Source: CAZQQN01 sp964595485 (GTDB lineage Bacteria > Bacteroidota > Bacteroidia > CAILMK01 > CAYYUA01). From it: DNA of 64,000 bases. Location: positions 1 to 64,000 of the forward strand of contig CAZQQN010000002.1 of the NCBI GenBank assembly GCA_964595485.1, given 5' to 3'. A program made the position numbers and the translations under genes. Shown here one piece after another: positions 26,516-35,133 of the stretch (its first letter is position 1; each line of letters starts with the position of its first letter). Below the pieces are notes generated by a model, which saw nothing but the letters and a program-made list of their open reading frames with translations, ran no database searches and had not been told where the DNA came from.

Positions 26516-27223
26516 ATGCATGATCAACCATTTTTCCAGTCCTTTTTAGCTTCTTCAACGCCTTTGGTTTCGCTCACATTATTTGATTTCAAGGGTTTGA
26601 ACAAAGCCTGGGCCTTTCAGCGAATGGGAACAGGCAGGTTTTCACTAAGGAATATACCCGGCTTACGCTTTTGGAAGCTATTGGGGACCGGTGAAGGAAT
26701 TGGTTTTAGTATGAAACCAAATTTTAATAAGTATGGCTTCCTGGGCGTATGGGACTCTACTGTGGAAGCGGATGATTTTTTCCGGAGAAGCAACTTTATA
26801 CATCAGTACCAACGCCATGCCAGCCAGGTAAAAACGCTAAAACTGATACCGGTCCAGGCAAAAGGTTTATGGTCCGGTCAGAACCCCTTTGACCCGGTAT
26901 TTAAAGATTTTCAGGAGGGTGGCAGGGTAGCTGTGCTTACCCGGGCCAGCATCCGTTGGCAAAAACTGAAGCGCTTTTGGGAGCACGTGCCGGCGACAAG
27001 TGAGGAACTGGCCAAAGCTAACGGGTTAGCTTATTCCATTGGTTTGGGAGAAGCACCTTTAATTCATCAAGCAACTCTCAGTATTTGGGAAAATGATGAA
27101 GCCATGAAACATTTTGCTTACCATAGCCCTGTCCATAAAACAGTTATTCAGAAAACCCGCGAAGAAAACTGGTATTCAGAGGACCTTTTTGCCCGATTCC
27201 TGGTCCTGGAAAGCGATCTCTAA
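26516..27223 (+). CDS. CrtA-like spheroidene monooxygenase family protein
   Basis: A 235-residue protein resembling spheroidene monooxygenase CrtA: blocks LNKAWAFQRMGTGRFSLR, FWKLLGTGEGIGFSMKPN, YGFLGVWDSTVEADDFF, AKGLWSGQNPF and AVLTRASIRWQKLKRFW follow the family order, and the C-terminal GLGEAPLIHQATLSIWENDEAM is also family-like. CrtA adds keto groups to acyclic carotenoids, using a haem-binding fold. Here the carotenoid substrate is not known, but crtY and blh in the same window show that carotenoids are made. The gene stands alone, with no other crt gene next to it. Confidence 0.8.
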   Translation: MHDQPFFQSFLASSTPLVSLTLFDFKGLNKAWAFQRMGTGRFSLRNIPGLRFWKLLGTGEGIGFSMKPNFNKYGFLGVWDSTVEADDFFRRSNFIHQYQRHASQVKTLKLIPVQAKGLWSGQNPFDPVFKDFQEGGRVAVLTRASIRWQKLKRFWEHVPATSEELAKANGLAYSIGLGEAPLIHQATLSIWENDEAMKHFAYHSPVHKTVIQKTREENWYSEDLFARFLVLESDL

Positions 27224-27257
27224 TACCAAGTGCTATCAACTTATTTGCAATGTATGA

Positions 27258-28304
27258 CTATGGGTGTTTATCGGGATCCGGATCATCTATCTTTCCAAGT
27301 ACAAAAAGATGAGGGTAAAGCGAGCCACTTTCCACAACGCGTTCCTCGGTAATTTTGAACAACTTGGTTCTTAAAATCGTCTGACGGAACATATCGGCTC
27401 TTTGCATTAAAATGACCATTTTTCCTTCTTTTTTAAGCACGCGAGCAGCATTTACAATAAAAACCCTGATCAATTTTCGCATATTGGATTTAGTAGCTGA
27501 TTTAACGCCGTATGGCGGATTAGAAATAATCACATCAACGGGATCCTGAAGGTATTCAGGCAGCGTAAACACATTCATTTGCTGATATTGAATGTAGTCC
27601 CCAAGTTCATTTAAATAGGCATTGTTACGAGCCCCTTCCAGAACATCTTCATAAAGATCTCCCCCTAAAATTTTCACCTGGTCTTTGTAATGATGAGCTA
27701 CTTCAAGCGGGATGGTTCCTGCTCCGCAGAAGGGATCCAATATAGTCTGCCCCGATCGAATGCATGCCAAACGTTGCAATGCGTAGGCTACTGAAGGTTT
27801 AATGCCAGCCCTGTGTAAATAATCCATCCGGAAACGTTTTTGATACTTTTCCGGCGTATGTTGAATACCGATGTAAGCAAAGCTTGCTATAACATCTAAC
27901 TTTATGTGAACCTCATACTCCTTTAACGAAACGGTTTGGTTGTATCTTTTGCGAAGGACTTCCCCGATAACGGCTTGTACCTCATGTGAGCCAAATGAAT
28001 GATTGCCAAAACGCCTGGTGGAAACCCGGAAAGAACCAGCAGTATCAAGCTCCCCGATATCACTATCGGCAACCCGCTCACTTAAAGAATCAAGGGTTTT
28101 ATCAAAATAAAACGCATCCTTAATCTCAATGATCTGATCAATTGACCGTAACTGGAAAAGTTCTGGCAGGGAAATATTGACAACTTCTACATGCCCCTGA
28201 AAATCAAAAAATTTGCGTGCCTCAGCGACTGCATTGGTATCACGGACCTCCGCATAAACAATATCCTCTAAACCCGGATTGCAAGTAACTAAAAATTTTT
28301 GCAT
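27258..28304 (-). CDS. THUMP-domain class I SAM-dependent RNA methyltransferase
   Basis: A 348-residue enzyme. An N-terminal ferredoxin-like/THUMP region (about 1-155) binds RNA; the C-terminal Rossmann methyltransferase has motif I ILDPFCGAGTIPLEVA (about 190-205) and the catalytic NPPYGVK motif (about 263-269), which marks N-methylation of a base exocyclic amine. The architecture is that of the TrmN/Trm14 tRNA (guanine-N2) methyltransferases and of RlmL-type rRNA enzymes; the sequence alone does not settle which. Convergent with the crtA-like gene, 34 bp apart. Confidence 0.87.
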   Translation of the reverse strand: MQKFLVTCNPGLEDIVYAEVRDTNAVAEARKFFDFQGHVEVVNISLPELFQLRSIDQIIEIKDAFYFDKTLDSLSERVADSDIGELDTAGSFRVSTRRFGNHSFGSHEVQAVIGEVLRKRYNQTVSLKEYEVHIKLDVIASFAYIGIQHTPEKYQKRFRMDYLHRAGIKPSVAYALQRLACIRSGQTILDPFCGAGTIPLEVAHHYKDQVKILGGDLYEDVLEGARNNAYLNELGDYIQYQQMNVFTLPEYLQDPVDVIISNPPYGVKSATKSNMRKLIRVFIVNAARVLKKEGKMVILMQRADMFRQTILRTKLFKITEERVVESGSLYPHLFVLGKIDDPDPDKHP

Positions 28305-28424
28305 TCAGTACATTTTATTTCAGAACAAAGGTATGGGCTTTGTGTTAGTTGCCTTCTGAAATTTTAGAAAAAACAAACGGGTAAACACAGGATTGTTTAA
28401 ACACCGTTTATCGGGAAGGATCTT

Positions 28425-29969
28425 TTAAGCTGGTACACCCTTAGAAGCTTTCATCTGGTTTAACATCCAATCCCATAGCGTTTCAAAGGGTATTAGTTCA
28501 AGGTCCTTGAATCCTCCTTCGTAAATTTGGTTAAGTGCCCTTAATTTATCCAAGTCTTCCTTTGTTGCTTTCACGGTTTCTTCATAGTCCAGGTTTTTCC
28601 TGAGGGCTTTTAGGATTATCCTGACAAAAGTCACAATGCGCTTGTCGGAATCTTGTTTTAAATAGCGGTAATTGTAATTCTTAAGCGGTTCTTCTCGCTC
28701 TATGATCTCAGGCCATTGATTCCTGGCCATGAAAATGAGTATCTGAAGGATAAGAATATTGGTATTCTCGCCTGCCTTGTCTTTTGAAAGAACAGGTACT
28801 TCATTGAGAAACTTGTTTAACCTGAATTTTTTAAAAACGGTTGTTTTTTCAGCTGAAAGCTCTGGAACCCACTCAGCTTCAAGAATAAACTGTACATAAC
28901 CTTTAAAAATGGTCCACTTTTCCTGTTCCTGTGCAGGCAACTTTTCATATTTTTCATGGTTAATAATATCTTCCAGGATTTGGGTGGCTTTCCGGTATTG
29001 GCCTTCATGCATCTTTAGCAAAAAGTAATACTCATTAAATATAAACCAATCTATGTTTCCTGAAGGCAACCTTTCCTCGCATCTTTGGGCATAATAATCG
29101 CCTTTATCAAAATCTTTAAGGTTTAAGCTTGCAAACAAACGATACAATAAGGTTTGCCCTTCTAAAATAGGGGAATAAAAAGCCGGTTTTTGCTGAATGT
29201 ATTCATCATAATTCTCCCATACTTGAATGATCTTGTGAAACCGGTAGGTCAAACTGTAGTATAAAAATTTCAAACGAGACTCATAAAGGTTCAGAATGTA
29301 CGTATCCCACTCTTGCTTATACCTTTCGGCTTTTTTGCAATATTCTTCTAATCGGGTGAATTGCTTTTGAGGTAAATTATGATAATTTCTTAGGTAAACT
29401 GAAATCTCGTGATAATGACGAAACAATTCATTCTCGGTCTGTAAAAGCTTAAGTGATTGATCAGCGATTTTATTAAACTTCTCAAAAGCCTTAATTTCAC
29501 CGAAAAAGCTATACTCTTTTGCCAATGCATTGGCGGATAAATATTTGACTTCTGTGAACTCATATTTATTAGCCAGTTGTAGGGCCCTGTTCAAACTATA
29601 CAGAGCCGCTTGCCTTCCTCCTAATTGAATAAAAAACCTGGAAAGCAAATAAAATTTATGCGAAAGAAAGTAATTTCGCTTATAAGCTGATTTGCCAATG
29701 TTTTCAGGTTTGAGAAAAAAAATTACATTGCTAGCTTTTAAGAAGAAACGATACTTTAAGTTACTAAAATGTTTGACAGCGTTTTTACCGGTGAAAATCT
29801 TCTGTCTTAGTGATGCTTCATCTGTATTACCATTTACAATTTCCCGGTAAAGCTTATCAAATAAAGGTTTTCTACCATTCACCTTTTTATTGTGGTTCAA
29901 AGCGTTTTTTAGAAGGTCCTCAAGCCCCCAGCGTCTAATCAGGGTTACAACATCTTTCAGGTATTCCAT
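28425..29969 (-). CDS. Helical-repeat protein of unknown function
   Basis: A 514-residue protein not recognised as a named family. There is no signal peptide or membrane segment. It is rich in Leu, Lys, Tyr, Phe and Glu and looks almost wholly helical, with repeats of about 35-40 residues resembling degenerate TPRs (AALYSLNRALQLANKYEF; VKYLSANALAKEYSFFGE; ILEDIINHEKYEKLPAQEQEKW). A cytosolic scaffold is the simplest reading. It lies upstream of the THUMP methyltransferase on the same strand, 120 bp away, and divergent from the following lipoprotein gene. Confidence 0.75.
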   Translation of the reverse strand: MEYLKDVVTLIRRWGLEDLLKNALNHNKKVNGRKPLFDKLYREIVNGNTDEASLRQKIFTGKNAVKHFSNLKYRFFLKASNVIFFLKPENIGKSAYKRNYFLSHKFYLLSRFFIQLGGRQAALYSLNRALQLANKYEFTEVKYLSANALAKEYSFFGEIKAFEKFNKIADQSLKLLQTENELFRHYHEISVYLRNYHNLPQKQFTRLEEYCKKAERYKQEWDTYILNLYESRLKFLYYSLTYRFHKIIQVWENYDEYIQQKPAFYSPILEGQTLLYRLFASLNLKDFDKGDYYAQRCEERLPSGNIDWFIFNEYYFLLKMHEGQYRKATQILEDIINHEKYEKLPAQEQEKWTIFKGYVQFILEAEWVPELSAEKTTVFKKFRLNKFLNEVPVLSKDKAGENTNILILQILIFMARNQWPEIIEREEPLKNYNYRYLKQDSDKRIVTFVRIILKALRKNLDYEETVKATKEDLDKLRALNQIYEGGFKDLELIPFETLWDWMLNQMKASKGVPA

Positions 29970-30146
29970 TTTTGTGAATAATTAAAGGGTTTTAGGCCAA
30001 ATATAAGTTTTTAATTATTGATTGACAATGGCTTTTTCTACAATCCCTTATAAATTGCCAAGTGAATAATGCCTGAAAATTGATGATGATTTAATCAGGT
30101 GTTTATTGAACCTTTGAATTTCGATTAAAAACATAAAGGGACCAAT

Positions 30147-31001
30147 ATGCTAAAAGGGTTAAAAAGGGGAACGTTATACCTTAGCTTGGGTTTGGCTATG
30201 GTTTTCTATGGTTGTGAAAAACAAGATTTCAGCAACTTGAATGGTGACAAAAAACCACAAGGTAAAAACCATAATCAGCAGTACAAAATTTCAAGTGATA
30301 ATACCGATGATTATGAATCATTTGGGCAAGATCATTTAAATACCCTTGATCATCTCGCCAGTCAATCTCATTTCCCAAATTCATCTGACAGTGAGATCTT
30401 CAACACCGTTTCGGCTTACCTTGATAACACCTTAACAGGGACTAACCAGCTTTCCTTGAACGATGCTGAAAGCAATTTCAATAGCCTTTATTCTGATGTT
30501 AGTTCCAAAACAGAATTGATAAACCTTGCTATAAGCCATTTTTCTGGTTATTGTAAAGACAATTCTGACTATAGTGAAGATGCGTGGCACTATATAGACA
30601 CATTATCTGTGCTTTACACCAACTTTAACAAGGAATCAAGCTTTATAAACAAGGTTGAATCCCTGAAAGAGGCCGTTAATGAGGACAATGCACTTTCGGA
30701 TGATCAAAGAGCAACTTTGCTTGCCGGATATGAGACAGCAATGCATAGTTTGACATACTGGAATAATGCAAGGAGTGACAACACGCATAACTGGCATGAA
30801 ACCTTCCATGAAGGGACACTCACAAAAAGTGACGAGGAAGCTTTGATGCTTCGCCTCAGTATTGCCAGCTCAATGGCATTTTTCAATGTTACGGAAAATT
30901 TAAACGAAGCTGATCATACAATTTCAGATGTTCTTGCAAGCGGGGCTATTCAGGCTGCATTTAATCCCGGCCCTCCCCTTATTGATACTGATAACTTTTA
31001 A
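30147..31001 (+). CDS. Lipoprotein of unknown function
   Basis: A 284-residue lipoprotein: hydrophobic signal (about 10-22) and lipobox VFYGC (Cys about 23), followed by an Asn/Asp/Ser-rich linker (23-55) and a helical, acidic body with repeated Asn, Ser, His and Tyr. No family recognised. An ALSDDQRATLLAGYETAMHSL block and a C-terminal PGPPLIDTDNF are distinctive and could be used to find relatives. It is a single gene, flanked by a structured 3' region. Confidence 0.7.
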   Translation: MLKGLKRGTLYLSLGLAMVFYGCEKQDFSNLNGDKKPQGKNHNQQYKISSDNTDDYESFGQDHLNTLDHLASQSHFPNSSDSEIFNTVSAYLDNTLTGTNQLSLNDAESNFNSLYSDVSSKTELINLAISHFSGYCKDNSDYSEDAWHYIDTLSVLYTNFNKESSFINKVESLKEAVNEDNALSDDQRATLLAGYETAMHSLTYWNNARSDNTHNWHETFHEGTLTKSDEEALMLRLSIASSMAFFNVTENLNEADHTISDVLASGAIQAAFNPGPPLIDTDNF

Positions 31002-31104
31002 ACAACTATATTTAAAGCGGCTTTACAAAGTCTGAGCGTTTACCCCTAAATTGATTCTCTCCTCTCTTCTCCCTTTTACCCCTCAGAGTTGTTTAGCCGC
31101 TTTA
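31000..31104. repeat. Interleaved inverted repeats after the lipoprotein gene
   Basis: aaacaact (31000-31007) pairs with agttgttt (31087-31094), and taaagcggct (31013-31022) pairs with agccgcttta (31095-31104). The order is A-B-A'-B', with A' and B' adjacent, so both stems together would form a pseudoknot, or the two could compete. The interior holds a pyrimidine-rich run. It lies between convergent genes and may be part of a bidirectional terminator. Confidence 0.4.
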
Positions 31105-31183
31105 TTTACTTAATCCTTTAAAACGGATTATAAATCAACAACCCTTCTCCGAATATTCAGAAATGCGATAGGAGTTTTGGTGA

Positions 31184-32416
31184 TTACCGAATGGTTTCTT
31201 CTATATCCCTCAGGATATCGTGCCCCATCTTATCCCTTTTTGTCTTAAGGTATTCAGCGTTGTATGGATTGGGCTCAATTTCCATTGGCACTCTTTCCAC
31301 TATTTGAAGGCCAAATCCTTGTAAACCTTTCCTTTTGGAGGGATTATTAGAAAGTAAGCGGATATTCCGAATGCCTAAGTCCCTTAAAATTTGAGCTCCT
31401 ATACCATAGTCACGCTCATCCATCTTAAAGCCAAGTTTTAAATTGGCATCAACAGTATCCATGCCCTCTTCCTGGAGCTTATAAGCTTTTAACTTATTTA
31501 ATAAACCAATGCCCCTGCCTTCTTGGTTCATGTACAGCACAACCCCGTTACCTGCTTGCTCAACCAGTTCCATAGCGCGATGAAGTTGGGCGCCACAATC
31601 ACATTTATGTGATCCAAAAATATCACCGGTAGTACATGAGGAATGAACCCTAACTAATACCGGATCCTTTTCTTGCCAATCTCCTTTAGTAAGAGCAAGG
31701 TGAATTTCATCCGAAGTTAATTGTTTATAAGCAATGAGGTTAAAATCCCCGTATTTAGTGGGCAAATTAACATTAATCTCCCGCTCTATAAGGGTTTCAT
31801 TCTTCATGCGGTACTGGATCAAATCTTTGATTGAAATGAGTCTGAGGTTGTGTTTTTGAGCAATTTCAGCAAGATCTGGCAACCTTGCCATAGACCCATC
31901 TTCATTCATTATTTCCACTAGAGTGCCGGCTGCCTGAAACCCTGAAAGACGGGCAAGATCAATGGTGGCCTCAGTGTGGCCGGGGCGCCTGAGAACACCA
32001 CCTGTTTTAGCTCTTAGCGGGAAAATATGACCAGGTCTTCCAAGATCTGTTGGTTTGGTGGCCGGATCCACTAAAGCCTGGATTGTTTTAGCCCTGTCGC
32101 TGGCTGATATACCAGTCGTTGTTTCGTCACTTAAAAGATCAACCGATACAGTGAAAGGGGTGGAATGGGTTGCGGTATTATCTGAAACCATTGGTTCAAG
32201 CTTAAGATCATCGCATCGGGATTCTATCAAAGAAGCACAGATCAACCCGCGTCCCTCTTTACTCATAAAGTTGATTGTTTCAGCCGTAACATTTTCCGCA
32301 GCGGTGATGAAATCACCCTCATTCTCTCTGTCCTCATCATCAACAACGATCACCAATTTCCCTTTTTTTATGTCTTCGAGGGCGTCCTCTATATTATCGA
32401 ATATGATTTCTTGCAT
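31184..32416 (-). CDS. ribBA: Bifunctional DHBP synthase / GTP cyclohydrolase II (riboflavin)
   Basis: A 410-residue cytosolic enzyme making both precursors of riboflavin. The N-terminal half is 3,4-dihydroxy-2-butanone 4-phosphate synthase (DDEDRENEGDF, about 26-36; RPGHTEATIDLARLSG). The C-terminal half is GTP cyclohydrolase II with the zinc-binding cysteines in SCTTGDIFGSHKCDCGAQ (about 259-276) and NQEGRGIGL (about 293-301). Both active sites look intact. No FMN riboswitch is visible in the short upstream region; it lies 96 bp after a glycosyltransferase gene and may share its transcript. Confidence 0.95.
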   Translation of the reverse strand: MQEIIFDNIEDALEDIKKGKLVIVVDDEDRENEGDFITAAENVTAETINFMSKEGRGLICASLIESRCDDLKLEPMVSDNTATHSTPFTVSVDLLSDETTTGISASDRAKTIQALVDPATKPTDLGRPGHIFPLRAKTGGVLRRPGHTEATIDLARLSGFQAAGTLVEIMNEDGSMARLPDLAEIAQKHNLRLISIKDLIQYRMKNETLIEREINVNLPTKYGDFNLIAYKQLTSDEIHLALTKGDWQEKDPVLVRVHSSCTTGDIFGSHKCDCGAQLHRAMELVEQAGNGVVLYMNQEGRGIGLLNKLKAYKLQEEGMDTVDANLKLGFKMDERDYGIGAQILRDLGIRNIRLLSNNPSKRKGLQGFGLQIVERVPMEIEPNPYNAEYLKTKRDKMGHDILRDIEETIR

Positions 32417-32512
32417 GCTTAGTCAATTTAGCCGTTCTAAACCTTGTTTTAAAGAAATTATTTTATTGAGTAACACCGCAACTAACTGATTAGTTTATCC
32501 ATCAGCGTCTCT

Positions 32513-33655
32513 TCATTCCCATTTCCCGTCTCCATCAAATGTTAAAAACCTGAAAAAACCAACGAAAAGGGCCAGGTTCATTAAAACAAAATGCCTGATA
32601 TATCGAATAAGTTTGAAATTAAGCGACCATTTACCAAACAGTATATCTAAGAAAACAACTGAATAAAAAACAATTTGCCCAATCATTATAAAGGAGAAAA
32701 CAGGCGAATAGGGAACCAAAGCGGCATTGGCCACCAGTAGTAATAACATTAAAAATGGACCAAACCACCTTATCACCTTATGGGAGAAAAAAGCTAACTC
32801 GGAAAATCCTTTGAATGGGTTAATGAAGGATTTAAAGTAAAACAAGTTCTGGAAGTTCCCCACACTTATCCGGACCTTCCTTTTGAACTGAATTTCACTT
32901 TTTCCTGATACTTCCATATTGCAAATCGCATTAGGGGCAAAAACCGTTTTATAGCCGGCATTCAGGATATTCATAAAGATAAAGAAATCATCAACATAAA
33001 ATCCTGACGGTATGGGTTTATACAATGATCCGCGTACTGCATAGCAAGCCCCAAAAGCTCCGATAACAGCACCAAAATTGCTTTCACCTCTTTTGATGCA
33101 AAATTCCCGGTCATTGTAAACTTTTTCCTGGTGAGCCACATCTTCCTGTTTATTGACATAGGTGTGTATATCAGCTTGCACTCCACCAATATTGGGATCC
33201 GAGAATGGTTTAATCAATTCTGGTATTGTAGAGGGCGTAAAAAATGTGTCCGCATCAGTAAGGATTAAAATTTCCGCATTCGTATAGCTGATTGTTTTAT
33301 TGAGCACCACTGGTTTGCCATTTCTTTCTTCAAAATAACACGCTTTAACCCGTGAGTCTTGATTAGCAAATTCCTGGATAATGGCATTGGTTCTATCATC
33401 TGAACCATCAGAGCCAATCCAAATCTCCAGTTTATTTTCAGGGAAATTACCATTTAGGACAGATCGAATCTTTTTGCCAATAACCTCCTCTTCATTGTAG
33501 GCAGCTATAACCACAGCAACGAGGGGCAATTCCGAAGGAATTTCATCAGGCAGGGAAGCTTTTCGAACCTTCATCATCCAGGCCGGAAAGAGTAAATAGC
33601 TGTGCAATAGCAAAAAAAAGCACAAGGCAAGCATTATTAGCCAAAAGACAAACAT
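32513..33655 (-). CDS. Family 2 glycosyltransferase, membrane bound
   Basis: A 380-residue processive-type GT-A glycosyltransferase. One N-terminal membrane helix (3-22), a cytosolic domain with AAYNEEEVIGKKI (about 52-64), ERNGKP, TDADTFF (DxD-type, about 134-140), and FYVDDFFIF, then two or three C-terminal helices (about 290-375). The usual QxxRW acceptor motif is replaced by KRKVRISVGN, so it may not be a polysaccharide synthase. It would transfer sugar from a nucleotide donor in cell-envelope synthesis. ribBA lies downstream, 96 bp away. Confidence 0.85.
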   Translation of the reverse strand: MFVFWLIMLALCFFLLLHSYLLFPAWMMKVRKASLPDEIPSELPLVAVVIAAYNEEEVIGKKIRSVLNGNFPENKLEIWIGSDGSDDRTNAIIQEFANQDSRVKACYFEERNGKPVVLNKTISYTNAEILILTDADTFFTPSTIPELIKPFSDPNIGGVQADIHTYVNKQEDVAHQEKVYNDREFCIKRGESNFGAVIGAFGACYAVRGSLYKPIPSGFYVDDFFIFMNILNAGYKTVFAPNAICNMEVSGKSEIQFKRKVRISVGNFQNLFYFKSFINPFKGFSELAFFSHKVIRWFGPFLMLLLLVANAALVPYSPVFSFIMIGQIVFYSVVFLDILFGKWSLNFKLIRYIRHFVLMNLALFVGFFRFLTFDGDGKWE

Positions 33656-33842
33656 CTGATGCGTAAATTAGCTTAACATCCTACTGGCAAAGTTACGGGT
33701 TTATTGATTCCTGATTCGGGAATTGGTGATTTAATTTGAACTTATCCCCAATATTTTAAGTATCCGCAGTAGGGTGGCAATCAAACCTCATAAAGCAAAA
33801 AGAGGTTGTTCATGCGACCACAAAAATGACTCATGGTATTCT

Positions 33843-35060
33843 TCAATGAACATTTACATCCTCATCGAGCAGGCTTTTGTAAAAAGCGAGCAACCCTTTG
33901 ACAATTTGGTGGTTGGTGTATTGCTCCCGTATCAATTCAATGGCATTTCTTCCAATACGGTAAACTTCATTGGGATTTTTGGTCAATTCGATAATGGTCA
34001 TTGCAAATTCAGACGCAGAATCGGCTATTTTAATATTTTCCCCGTCAGCGTATTCAATGCCTTCAGCCCCTATGGATGTTGCGACTACACATTTGCCCAT
34101 TGCCATAGACTCCAATATTTTAAGCCTCATTCCACTGCCGGACAATAAAGGTACTACCATTATAGCCTGTTGATTCATAAATTCAAAGGCATCATCCACT
34201 TCTCCGACCACTTCTACATTCGTTTCTTTTTTATTTTTAAAAGCATCGGGCATATTGCGCCCTGCTATGCGGAAAATTACATCGGGATTTTCCGCATAAA
34301 TTTTAGGCCAGATTTCCTTCAAAAACCAACTAACAGCCTCCAGGTTTGGCATCCAATCCAATGATCCTAAATGGAACAGGCTGGGAAATTCTACCTGGTT
34401 AAAGTCAGGGTTGAAATCTTCTATATTGACACCTGCCGGAGTCAAATAAATAGGCACATTCCTGGCATATTCCCTAATAATGGCCTCATCATTGGAAGAA
34501 ATTGGTAAGATAGCATCAAATTTTTGGAAGTGAGCTGTTTCATACTGTTTTAAGCGCTTAGCTAATAGGCTAAGGTACCATTTTCTGGGGCCTGGTTTGG
34601 CAACCTCAGACAAACGTTGCCATATCAAGTATTCGATGTTATGGGCCCGAAAAACAACTTTTGCATCCGAATGACTGCGAATAGTATCAAGGTACATGGC
34701 TACATAGATGCTATCCAAGTGGATAATATCAAACGGTTTTTCTTTTAAAACCTCTTTCAACACCTCTCTAACGGTGGGCGAGTCAAAACGTTCTACGTTG
34801 TAAGACCTCTTAGAGAACAGGTTAAGGAAAGCATGCCATGGATTGATATTTGTATTAATTGGAACGGTTCTAATATCTGCAAGCTTTGTGAAAGCTTTCG
34901 GCAGGGTTGCCGGATCCCAGTAGTGTTTATAGGTATTAAAAGCGAGGACTGTAAGGTCCTGTCCTAAATTGTGGTAACTTTTTATAAAATTATAAAATCC
35001 AATAGCCCCTCCATCCTTTGGTGGATAAGGAACTCGATTACAAATCTGCAGAATGCGCAT
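33843..35060 (-). CDS. Family 4-type glycosyltransferase (GT-B)
   Basis: A 405-residue cytosolic GT-B enzyme. The N-terminus MRILQICNRVPYPPKDGGAIG is the acceptor-domain start, and the donor domain has SLDWMPNLEAVSWFL (about 235) and the nucleotide-sugar block PLLSGSGMRLKILESMAMGKCVV (about 315-337) followed by IGAEGI. It is likely to add a sugar during surface polysaccharide or glycoprotein assembly. It lies between the GT2 gene (187 bp downstream) and the LptF/G gene upstream, all on the minus strand, which fits an envelope role. Confidence 0.87.
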   Translation of the reverse strand: MRILQICNRVPYPPKDGGAIGFYNFIKSYHNLGQDLTVLAFNTYKHYWDPATLPKAFTKLADIRTVPINTNINPWHAFLNLFSKRSYNVERFDSPTVREVLKEVLKEKPFDIIHLDSIYVAMYLDTIRSHSDAKVVFRAHNIEYLIWQRLSEVAKPGPRKWYLSLLAKRLKQYETAHFQKFDAILPISSNDEAIIREYARNVPIYLTPAGVNIEDFNPDFNQVEFPSLFHLGSLDWMPNLEAVSWFLKEIWPKIYAENPDVIFRIAGRNMPDAFKNKKETNVEVVGEVDDAFEFMNQQAIMVVPLLSGSGMRLKILESMAMGKCVVATSIGAEGIEYADGENIKIADSASEFAMTIIELTKNPNEVYRIGRNAIELIREQYTNHQIVKGLLAFYKSLLDEDVNVH

Positions 35061-35133
35061 TCTATTGCCAGCGTTTTATCGGTCAAAGGTAAACAACCCG
35101 GCTCAATATTGCTCTACCGAATAAAGAACTAAG

